Origin: Archangium sp.
GTDB lineage: Bacteria > Myxococcota > Myxococcia > Myxococcales > Myxococcaceae
NCBI GenBank assembly: GCA_016793525.1
Contig: JAEUJT010000023.1
Location: 1 to 6,182, forward strand
Length of the DNA: 6,182 nt
Reading direction: 5' to 3'
Below, in pieces: positions 1-5,834 of the stretch; the first letter of the stretch is position 1, and every line of letters starts with the position of its first letter. Position numbers and translations under genes: made by a program. Below the pieces are notes generated by a model, which was not told the DNA's origin, searched no databases, and worked only from the letters and a program-made list of their open reading frames with translations.

Positions 1-1
1 C

Positions 2-298
2 CAGCGATTTCGCCTGACGGCCCGGGGCACGGAGGCGGCGGCGCTGTGGAAGGCGAAGCTGACCCAGGTGCGCGGCGAGGGCAAGTCGGCCTTCGACTCG
101 GCGCTGGCCACGTGGGCGACCGAATACAAAGTGCGCCCCGATGACGCGGCCTTCTTGAGCGAGCTGTCTGACCAGCCGCTCCGCCTCGAAGACGTCACCA
201 AGGCCGTGGCCGACACCGGCGCCTCGCGCGACGCGGTGAAGCAAGCGCTCGAACGGCTGTACGACGCGGGCTTGATGGAATCGGCGCTGCCGACGTGA
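2..298 (+). CDS. 3' end of an unrecognised protein with a winged-helix-like C-terminus (partial)
   Basis: The frame is open from the left edge to a TGA at 296-298, giving 98 visible C-terminal residues. A GTG at 68 could serve as a start, but the upstream residues read as natural protein (FRLTARGTEAAALW), so the gene most likely begins outside the window. That opening stretch resembles the wing and following helix of a winged-helix domain, where an F-x-L-T-x-x-G pattern is common. Residues 47-94 look like a second small helix-turn-helix unit: a helix around DDAAFLSEL, a loop, LEDVTKAVADTG, then ASRDAVKQALERLYDAGL as a possible recognition helix and turn. A DNA-binding or regulatory role is inferred from this shape only; I do not recognise the family. 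The gene converges on the coiled-coil gene at 363-2786. No terminator is visible after it. Confidence 0.7.
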   Translation, partial: QRFRLTARGTEAAALWKAKLTQVRGEGKSAFDSALATWATEYKVRPDDAAFLSELSDQPLRLEDVTKAVADTGASRDAVKQALERLYDAGLMESALPT

Positions 299-350
299 TG
301 CTGACGCTGGGCTGATGCGCTGACGCTGGGCTGATGCGCTGACGCTGGGC
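296..350. repeat. Short tandem repeat, 17 + 19 + 19 bp, at the 3' end of the left gene
   Basis: Three direct copies lie end to end: 296-312 (17 bp, lacking a CG), 313-331 and 332-350. The two full copies are identical (TGATGCGCTGACGCTGGGC). The first copy supplies the TGA stop of the left gene. Because 17 and 19 are not multiples of three, the TGA triplets within the copies fall in all three plus-strand frames. The tract fills most of the 64-bp gap (299-362) between two convergent stop codons. I see no convincing hairpin or T-run in it, so it is not a standard intrinsic terminator. Slippage or local duplication is the simplest origin. Confidence 0.85.
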
Positions 351-362
351 AAATGAAACGAC

Positions 363-2786
363 TCAGCTCTTCGCTTTGAGCTGCGCCTCGAGGCGCGCCA
401 CCTTCGCCCGGAGTGAGGCCGCGGCTTCGATGGCCGTTTCGGCCTGCATCAGCTTCTTCTTCAGGTTCGCGTTTTCGGTCTTCAACGTGTCCAGCGCGGC
501 GCTCGACGGAGCCGCGGCGCTGGCAGGCGTGGCGGCGGGCATCGAGCCGGTCTTCGCCTTGAGCTCGGTCAGTTGCTTCTTCAGCCCGGTCTCCGAGCTC
601 TGCGTCGCGGCCAGCAGCTGCTTCAAGCTCTCTTCACCATTCTTCGCCGCCGCCAGCTCTTCGCGCTGAGCCTCCGCTTCGGCCTCGAGCAGCGTCACCC
701 GCTTGGCCAGCTCGTTGGCACGCGCGTCGGAACCGCTGCGTGCCGAGGAGAGCTGCGCCCGGTGCTCATCGGCTTCTGCCTGGAGCGCCTCGTAGCGTTG
801 GGTCAGCTCGAAGAACTTGGCTTCGGCGGCCTTGGTGCGCGCGTCGCCGCCGCCGCGGGCCGAGGCGATCTCCATGCGCTGCTCGTCGGCCTCAGCCTGG
901 AGGAGCTCGATGCGCTTGGTGAGCTCGGTGACCTTGGCCTCGGCGGCTTTCACCCGCGAGTCGGCGGCGCTGGTGGCGGTCTTCGCCTGCTGCTCGAGGC
1001 GGGTGGCCATCTCCTTGGCCCGCGCTTCAGCTTGTTTCGCCCGCGCCTCGTTCTGCACCGCCCTGGTTTCGGAGGCCTTCAGCTTCTCCGCGACGTCTTT
1101 GAGCTTGTTGTCAGACTGCGCGACGCGCAGCTCGACCGCGCGGCGCAGCTCGCTCTGTTCTTGCGCTTCGGACGTCGCGGTCTTCAGCTTGGCGGCGATG
1201 TCGGCCAGCTTCTCCTCGAGCCGCTGGGCGATGACGCCGCCCTCGTCGGCACCGCTGCGGGCGGCGGCCAACTCGGCCTCGAGCTCGTTGACCCGGGCCT
1301 CGGCCTTCTCCATCGCCTGCTGCGCGGCTTCGGCAGAGCCCTGATTCTCTGCGGCGCGGGTCTCTGCTTCGGTCTGCCTCGACGACGCCTCGTCGAGCTT
1401 GGTCTCGAGCTCGCGCCGCAGCTGCTCCACCTCGTCGCGCGAGGCCTTCAGCTGCTCCTGGAGCGAGGTGAGGTTGCCGCGCGCCACGCCCTGGCTCTCG
1501 CGCAGCTGGGCCTCGAGCTGCTCGATGCGTGAGGCGCCGTCGGTCCGCTCCGCTTCGAGGGCGGTCTCCAGCTCGGTGACCTTGGCCTGGGCCTGGCTCG
1601 CCTTGGCGACGGCTTCGGCCAACCCCTGCTCGGCCTGCTGAATGCGCTGCGAGGTCTCGTCGAGAGAGCTCTTCGACCACTCCTGCTCGCTCTCGAGCGC
1701 CGACAGCTTGCCTTCGGCCTCAGCGAGCTTCGCTTGGAGGTCGGCCAGCTGCTGCTCGAGCTCGGTCTCCCGCGCGCCCTTGCTTTGGACGTCGGCCTCG
1801 AGCTGTTCCTTGCTCGCCTGCAGCGCGGCTTTCTCAGCGTTGGCTGCCTCGAGGTCGCTTTTGACGATCTCGAGCTCCTGCGACATGGCGAGCGCGCGCT
1901 CCGCCAGCTCTTGGTTCTCGTCGCCGAGCGTCTGGAGCTGCCCGCCGCCTTCGCTCAACCGGTTCGCGAGGTCGGTGACGCGATCTTGCGCCGCGCTGAG
2001 CGCCTCTTTGGCGCCGCTGAGCTCCGCGACGAGCTGCCCACGGAGCCGGCGCTCTTCGGTCAGCTGGGTGAGCTGGTCGGCGAAGCGAGACTCGCCATCG
2101 TGGAGGCGGGCCGCGAGCTCGTTGCGCTGCGACTCGGCGGTTGCCAGGTGCACCGCCATCTCCTGGAGCTGGCGCTCGTTCGCGTCACCGCGGACGGTGT
2201 CTTTCTCCAGCATCTCCTGGAGCGCGGCGATCTGCTGCGGGTACTGCGCCGCCACCTGCAGCTCAGCCACCGCCACCTGGAGCTGCTGCTGCATCTGCAT
2301 CGCGACGACGCGGAGCTGCTGGGCCTCGATGTCGACGGCGCCGTAGAGCGAACGCGCGCGGGCCAGCGCCTCGTCTTTGCCTTTGACGATGTTGCGAAAC
2401 GCCTTGAGCTTCTCTTCGACGTCGGCGCCAGCGGGGAGGCGCGGCTCGGGGGGCTCCTGGAACGGGTCTCCACCGGGGGCCGGCCGCTGCACCATGCCCG
2501 GGAGCGCGGGGAGCGCGACGGCGGGCCTCGGCGCAGAAGGCGGAGGAGGCACCGGAATCGCGGCGGTGCGCTTGGGCAGCGGCGGCGGGAGCGGTGGAGG
2601 CGCGGCAGGAGCAGCGCGCGGGGCCGGTGTGGAACGATTTGCCGCCGGGTACCCATTGGTGGCCGGCTTGGCCGGGGCGAACGGGCCCGTCGCAGGCCGG
2701 GGCGGCTGCGCAAAGAGCGGCTCGTCTTCTTCGTTGAGGGTCTCGTCCAGCTCGAAGAGCCCCTCTTCGGCCTCATTGACTGCCAT
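363..2786 (-). CDS. Long coiled-coil protein with acidic and proline-rich N-terminus; probable structural scaffold
   Basis: This encodes 807 residues, ending with TGA at 363-365. Residues 1-25 are acidic (MAVNEAEEGLFELDETLNEE). Residues 26-120 are rich in Pro and Ala, with poly-Pro runs around 63-71 and 78-83, and are probably disordered. From about 122 to 744 the protein is almost continuous heptad-type coiled coil rich in Ala, Glu, Gln, Lys, Leu and Arg, followed by an Ala/Pro/Ser linker (745-764) and a final coiled coil (765-807). There is no signal peptide, membrane segment or enzymatic motif, so it is probably cytoplasmic. I chose ATG 2786 over the in-frame GTG at 2864 because the extra 26 residues would be Arg-rich and run to the first base of the divergent gene. 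Disordered N-terminus plus coiled coil is the plan of myxobacterial scaffolds such as PomX, and the long coil recalls AglZ. However, I see no receiver domain or PomX signature, so no homology is claimed. Similarity to SMC-like proteins would reflect coil composition only. Confidence 0.92.
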   Translation of the reverse strand: MAVNEAEEGLFELDETLNEEDEPLFAQPPRPATGPFAPAKPATNGYPAANRSTPAPRAAPAAPPPLPPPLPKRTAAIPVPPPPSAPRPAVALPALPGMVQRPAPGGDPFQEPPEPRLPAGADVEEKLKAFRNIVKGKDEALARARSLYGAVDIEAQQLRVVAMQMQQQLQVAVAELQVAAQYPQQIAALQEMLEKDTVRGDANERQLQEMAVHLATAESQRNELAARLHDGESRFADQLTQLTEERRLRGQLVAELSGAKEALSAAQDRVTDLANRLSEGGGQLQTLGDENQELAERALAMSQELEIVKSDLEAANAEKAALQASKEQLEADVQSKGARETELEQQLADLQAKLAEAEGKLSALESEQEWSKSSLDETSQRIQQAEQGLAEAVAKASQAQAKVTELETALEAERTDGASRIEQLEAQLRESQGVARGNLTSLQEQLKASRDEVEQLRRELETKLDEASSRQTEAETRAAENQGSAEAAQQAMEKAEARVNELEAELAAARSGADEGGVIAQRLEEKLADIAAKLKTATSEAQEQSELRRAVELRVAQSDNKLKDVAEKLKASETRAVQNEARAKQAEARAKEMATRLEQQAKTATSAADSRVKAAEAKVTELTKRIELLQAEADEQRMEIASARGGGDARTKAAEAKFFELTQRYEALQAEADEHRAQLSSARSGSDARANELAKRVTLLEAEAEAQREELAAAKNGEESLKQLLAATQSSETGLKKQLTELKAKTGSMPAATPASAAAPSSAALDTLKTENANLKKKLMQAETAIEAAASLRAKVARLEAQLKAKS
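633..962 (-). repeat. Three tandem copies of a 39-residue coiled-coil unit inside the scaffold gene
   Basis: Protein residues 609-647, 648-686 and 687-718 align as repeats. Unit 1 (nt 846-962) and unit 2 (nt 729-845) are each 39 residues and share D-x-R-x-KAAEAK, then ELT-x-R, LQAEADE and S-A-R-x-G. Unit 3 (nt 633-728) has 32 residues. It keeps DARA, ELAKR, LEAEAEAQRE and the Gly-containing end but lacks seven residues near its start, exactly one heptad. Each unit ends in a short Gly-containing break (GGG, SGS, NGE), so the coil is probably interrupted at regular intervals. Confidence 0.85.
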
Positions 2787-2864
2787 GGAACGTGGGGAGT
2801 GTACCCCCCTTCTCCTACCTACGCGATGATTGCGCCGGGCGGTTGGCGGGTGCACCGTAGGCAC
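2787..2864. promoter_or_regulatory. 78-bp divergent intergenic region between the coiled-coil and M16 peptidase genes
   Basis: The two genes start back to back, so promoters for both probably lie here or just inside the flanking coding sequence. I find no convincing -35/-10 pair and no sigma-54 pattern on either strand. Visible items are an AGGAG on the minus strand (2812-2816), a G4/C4 inverted repeat (2794-2797 with 2804-2807), and a perfect 8-bp palindrome GGTGCACC at 2849-2856, eight bases before the peptidase ATG. A weak GTAGG at 2857-2861 is the only ribosome-binding candidate for the peptidase start at 2865, with a short three-base spacer. Confidence 0.5.
2794..2816 (-). promoter_or_regulatory. 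Distant Shine-Dalgarno AGGAG with a small hairpin before the coiled-coil start
   Basis: On the minus strand AGGAG lies at 2816-2812, 25 bases before the ATG at 2786, too far for normal use. Between them GGGG (2807-2804) can pair with CCCC (2797-2794) around a six-base loop. If this 14-base hairpin forms, the remaining spacer is 11 bases, which is within a usable range. No closer Shine-Dalgarno sequence is seen. The hairpin-bridged reading is an inference. Confidence 0.3.
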
Positions 2865-5456
2865 ATGCCTTCACGCTTCACGCTTCCCAACGGACTGACG
2901 GTCGTCTGCCACCCCAACCATGCCGCGCGGGTGGTGGCGTTTCAGGTGTGGGTGAACGTCGGGAGCGCCGATGAGACCCCCGACGAAGTGGGCCTGGCAC
3001 ACCTGCACGAGCACATGCTCTTCAAGGGCACGCCGACGCGGGGGCCGGGTGAGATCGCCCACGGCGTCGAGGCCCACGGCGGCGAGATCAACGCGTGGAC
3101 CAGCTACGACAACACCGTCTACCACGTGGTCATCGCCACCCCGTTCGCGCGCCACGGGCTGGAGGTGCTGGCCGATGCGGTGCGGCACTCCACCTTCGAC
3201 GCCGACGAGCTGGCGCGGGAGATCGAGGTGGTCTGCGAGGAGATCAAGCGCAGCCTCGACGTGCCCAGCCGCCGCGCGTCGAAGGCGCTGTTCGCCGAGT
3301 CGTTCCCCACGCACCCGTACGGGCGGCCGGTCATCGGCTTCGAAGCGCAGGTGCGCGCTCACACCCGGGCTGGCGTGCTGGCCTTCTACGAGAAGCACTA
3401 CGCGCCGCAGAACATGGTGCTCTCCATCGTCGGAGATCTCGACGAAGCCACCGCGCGCGAGTGGGCCGACGCGACCTTCGGCGGAGACTGGGGCCGCCCT
3501 GGCCAGCCCCGCCCTCCGCGCCCGGTGGAAGCGCCGCGAACCCGAGCCACCGCGCGCGTCACCGTCGAGGAGGTGAAAGAAGCGTACGTGCACCTCGCGT
3601 TTCCCATTCCCTCGGTGTCGCACCCCGATACGCCGGCGCTCGACGTGCTGGCGATGGTGCTGGGCCAGGGCGACGCGTCTCGCCTGACGTTGGAGGTGAA
3701 GCGCGCCCGAGGGCTGGTGCGCGACATCTCCGCGTGGGCCTACACCCCGAACGACGCGGGCATCTTCGCGATCTCGCTCACCACCACCCAGGAGCGCGTG
3801 GCCGACGCTTTCGACGCGGCGCTGCGCGAGGTGTGCACGGTGACGCAGGGCGAAGTCGATGGTGAAGAGCTCGCCACCGCCAAGTCGTGGGTCGAAGCAG
3901 AGGCCGTGTACCAGCGCGAGACGATGCAGGGCATGGCGCGCAAGCTGGGCTACTACGAGGCCGCGGCCGGCGGGCTCGAGCGCGAAGCGCTGTACGACGA
4001 GGCGGTGCAGAAGGTGACTCCGGCGCAGCTGCGCGAGGTGGCGTCGCGCTACCTCACGCTCGATCGCGCGGTGGTGTCGGCGCTGGTGCCTCCGGGCACG
4101 CCATTCGATTCGGAGCGGGCGCTGCGCGGCCTCCGCGAGGCCTCGGCGCACCCGACTCGGCCTGCGCTTCGAGTCACGGGCTACACCGCGCCCTCCAAGC
4201 TTCACTCGAAGGCGACGGCGAAACCGGGGCTGACGGTGTCGACGCTCTCCTCGGGCGCGACGGTCATCGTGCGAGAAGAGCGCGCGGTGCCGTTGGTCTC
4301 GGTGCGCGGCGCGTGGCAGGGCGGGCTCCGCTATGAGACAGCAGCACACAACGGGCTGACCGCGCTGGCCTCGCGTACGTGGGCGAAAAACACCGCCACC
4401 CTCGACCCGGAGCAGCTGGCGCGGCTGCTCGACAGGCTCGGCGGCTCGCTCTCGGCGGTGGCGGGCCGGAGCTCGATGAACCTGCGCAGCGACTTCTTGG
4501 CCAAACACCTCGCTCGGGGCTTCGAGCTCTTCGCCGAGGTGGCGACGGCGCCGGTCTTCGCCGAGGCCGAGGTGCAACGGGAGCGCACGTTGATGCTCCA
4601 CGACATCGCGTCGCGCGACGACCGCCCCGCCTCGCTGGTGTTCGACCTGTTCTCGAAGACGCTGTTCCAGGCCCACCCCTACCGGCTGCACCAAGGTGGA
4701 GAGCGCAACTCGGTCGAAGGGCTGACCGCGGAGATGTTGGCCTCGTACCACCGCGGGTGGCTGCACCCGTCGCAGCTGACGCTGGCGGTGGTCGGCGATG
4801 TCGACACCGACGACGTCCTCTCGCGCGCGGAGGCGGCGTTCGGTACCCGCGCCGATGCGAAGGCCCCCCCGGTGATTCCGTCGGAGCCTCCGCAGGTCTC
4901 CCGGCGCGCGGCGATGCGGCCAGCGGTGAAGGCGCAGACGCACCTGATGTTGGGCTTTCACGGCGCGCGGGTGAGCGACTCGTGGACCCGGGCGCTGGAG
5001 GTGCTGACCACGGTGCTCTCAGGCCAGAGCGGCCGACTCTTCATCGAGCTGCGAGACAAACGGTCGATGGCGTACAGCGTCTCGGCGATGTCGGTCGAGG
5101 GTGTCGACCCCGGGTTCTTCGCGGTGTCGATGGCCACCAGCCCAGAGAAGGTCGACGACGCCTTGGCGGGCATTCGGCTCGAGCTGCAGCGGGTGTGTGA
5201 CGACCACATCTCCCCGACGGAGCTGAAGCGGGCGCAGCGGTACCTCATCGGGACGCACGAGATCGGCCTCCAGCGGAACGGAGCCCGGGCCGGAGTGGCG
5301 GCGCTCGACGCCCTGTACGGGTTGGGCGCCGACCGCTTCACCCGGTACGAGGAGGAGATCGGCTCGGTGACGATCGACGCGGTGCGCGACGTGGCGCGGC
5401 GAATCATCGACTTCGAGCGCGAGACGGTGGCCGTGGTAGGACCCGCGCGCGCATGA
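2865..5456 (+). CDS. M16 family zinc metallopeptidase (insulinase/pitrilysin-like), fused two-half form
   Basis: The product is 863 residues. The N-terminus (MPSRFTLPNGLTVVCHPN) is the usual first strand of an M16 domain. The inverted zinc motif HxxEH is HLHEH at 46-50 (H46, E49 base, H50), and the third ligand is the Glu in VVCEEIKR (E126, or adjacent E125), the spacing expected for M16. A second M16 module spans about 450-863. Its zinc motif is lost: A500, S503 and R504 stand at the H, E and H positions. It instead carries the substrate-binding Arg/Tyr pair R730 and Y737 in ELRDKRSMAYSV, seven residues apart as in the family, while the matching site of the first half reads K279/R286. The two halves would close into a chamber that degrades short unfolded peptides. 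I chose ATG 2865 because ATG 2826 would add 13 residues before the domain and has no Shine-Dalgarno. No signal peptide is seen, so cytoplasmic location is inferred. The substrate is unknown. The stop overlaps the next gene by ATGA. Confidence 0.96.
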   Translation: MPSRFTLPNGLTVVCHPNHAARVVAFQVWVNVGSADETPDEVGLAHLHEHMLFKGTPTRGPGEIAHGVEAHGGEINAWTSYDNTVYHVVIATPFARHGLEVLADAVRHSTFDADELAREIEVVCEEIKRSLDVPSRRASKALFAESFPTHPYGRPVIGFEAQVRAHTRAGVLAFYEKHYAPQNMVLSIVGDLDEATAREWADATFGGDWGRPGQPRPPRPVEAPRTRATARVTVEEVKEAYVHLAFPIPSVSHPDTPALDVLAMVLGQGDASRLTLEVKRARGLVRDISAWAYTPNDAGIFAISLTTTQERVADAFDAALREVCTVTQGEVDGEELATAKSWVEAEAVYQRETMQGMARKLGYYEAAAGGLEREALYDEAVQKVTPAQLREVASRYLTLDRAVVSALVPPGTPFDSERALRGLREASAHPTRPALRVTGYTAPSKLHSKATAKPGLTVSTLSSGATVIVREERAVPLVSVRGAWQGGLRYETAAHNGLTALASRTWAKNTATLDPEQLARLLDRLGGSLSAVAGRSSMNLRSDFLAKHLARGFELFAEVATAPVFAEAEVQRERTLMLHDIASRDDRPASLVFDLFSKTLFQAHPYRLHQGGERNSVEGLTAEMLASYHRGWLHPSQLTLAVVGDVDTDDVLSRAEAAFGTRADAKAPPVIPSEPPQVSRRAAMRPAVKAQTHLMLGFHGARVSDSWTRALEVLTTVLSGQSGRLFIELRDKRSMAYSVSAMSVEGVDPGFFAVSMATSPEKVDDALAGIRLELQRVCDDHISPTELKRAQRYLIGTHEIGLQRNGARAGVAALDALYGLGADRFTRYEEEIGSVTIDAVRDVARRIIDFERETVAVVGPARA
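5437..5441 (+). promoter_or_regulatory. Probable ribosome-binding site for the lipoprotein gene, inside the peptidase 3' end
   Basis: TAGGA (in GGTAGGA) lies 11 bases upstream of the ATG at 5453 and within the last codons of the peptidase gene. With the ATGA stop/start overlap, it supports this start and suggests translational coupling. Confidence 0.5.
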
Positions 5457-5827
5457 GACGTCTGCTCCTGCTGTTCGCGGTGGCTGCTGGCTGCACGTTG
5501 CTGACGCCCTTCGACCCCGAAGGGCTGCCGTGCGACGCGTCGGCCCCGCCCGCGTTTCGCTGCTTGCTCGATGGCGGGTATGTCTGTGTGCCGAGCGAGC
5601 TCTTCGACGCCGGCGTGTGCATGCGCGGCGATGCGGGAATCATCACCGATGGTGGCGCGCGCGATGCGGGCTCCGTCGATGCCGGCCGAATGGACTCGGG
5701 CGTGGCCGATGCGGGCCGTTCCGACTCCGGTGTTGTCGACTCGGGAACGCTCGACTCCGGAACCTTCGATGCGGGCTCGAGCGACGCGGGCTTCTGTGAT
5801 GCGGGCACGGGCGACGGCGGCTGCTAA
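5453..5827 (+). CDS. Small predicted lipoprotein with Cys-rich segment and D(A/S)G pentad-repeat tail
   Basis: This encodes 124 residues. The N-terminus is a classic lipoprotein signal: MRR, a short hydrophobic core (LLLLFAVAA), and the lipobox AAGC with C14 as the predicted lipidated residue. Threonine follows C14 rather than Asp, which by the E. coli sorting rule would favour the outer membrane; whether that rule applies here is uncertain. Residues 15-56 contain four cysteines (C27, C37, C45, C56) in a C-x9-C-x7-C-x10-C spacing, which could form two disulfides. Residues 69-123 are eleven pentads of the form x-x-D-(A/S/G)-G, and the protein ends in Cys, with another Cys at 115. Such Asp/Gly-rich tails are common in secreted myxobacterial proteins and may be flexible spacers or metal-binding, but no function is established here. 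The ATG overlaps the peptidase TGA (ATGA), indicating co-transcription and likely coupling. I do not recognise a named family. Confidence 0.85.
   Translation: MRRLLLLFAVAAGCTLLTPFDPEGLPCDASAPPAFRCLLDGGYVCVPSELFDAGVCMRGDAGIITDGGARDAGSVDAGRMDSGVADAGRSDSGVVDSGTLDSGTFDAGSSDAGFCDAGTGDGGC
5657..5821 (+). repeat. Eleven tandem 15-bp units encoding xxD(A/S/G)G pentads
   Basis: This stretch is exactly 11 x 15 bp, in frame, coding residues 69-123 of the lipoprotein. The third residue of every pentad is Asp and the fifth is Gly; the fourth is Ala in six units, Ser in four and Gly in the last. The first two residues of each pentad vary freely. The units differ at the DNA level, so this is an old or selected protein repeat rather than a fresh slippage tract. 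Confidence 0.9.
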
Positions 5828-5833
5828 CGCAGC
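5820..5833. terminator. Small hairpin between convergent lipoprotein and transporter genes (weak terminator candidate)
   Basis: GCTGC (5820-5824) and GCAGC (5829-5833) are perfect complements around the loop TAAC, which contains the TAA stop of the lipoprotein gene. The stem sits directly before the transporter stop at 5835-5837 and could act in both directions. It has only five base pairs and no T-run on either side, so it may be chance or an mRNA-end stabiliser. It is the only hairpin seen at this convergent junction. Confidence 0.3.
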
Positions 5834-5834
5834 G

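Noticed and set aside
573..1532. A long plus-strand open frame (about 319 codons) antisense to the coiled-coil gene.
   Set aside because: Its Leu/Gly/Arg-rich translation mirrors the Glu/Ala/Lys coil codons on the other strand. It has no recognisable domain or ribosome-binding site.
2849..2856. The GGTGCACC palindrome as an operator.
   Set aside because: Eight bases with one copy is too little evidence in GC-rich DNA; no second copy or matching regulator is visible.
1734..2864. The plus-strand frame of the peptidase stays open far upstream, which would give a protein of about 1240 residues.
   Set aside because: The extension is exactly antisense to the coiled-coil gene, is rich in Arg/Leu/Gly without domain character, and the M16 domain starts cleanly at 2865. 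Open antisense frames are expected at this base composition.
2787..2864. A GTG at 2864 as an earlier start for the coiled-coil protein.
   Set aside because: It would add 26 Arg/His/Pro-rich residues unlike the acidic start that follows, would leave no room for a control region, and abuts the divergent start base for base.
2871..4961. A minus-strand open frame of about 696 codons inside the peptidase gene.
   Set aside because: The translation is Arg/His-rich with no domain, while the opposite strand has full M16 motifs. It is a shadow of high-GC coding sequence.
5404..5808. A minus-strand Ser/Pro/Glu repeat protein opposite the lipoprotein gene.
   Set aside because: It is only the reverse reading of the 15-bp repeats. 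The plus strand has the lipobox signal, the stop/start overlap and a ribosome-binding site.
5657..5821. The 15-bp repeats as a CRISPR array or a phase-variable slippage tract.
   Set aside because: Units are contiguous without spacers, divergent at the DNA level, and of a length that is a multiple of three, so copy changes would not switch the frame.
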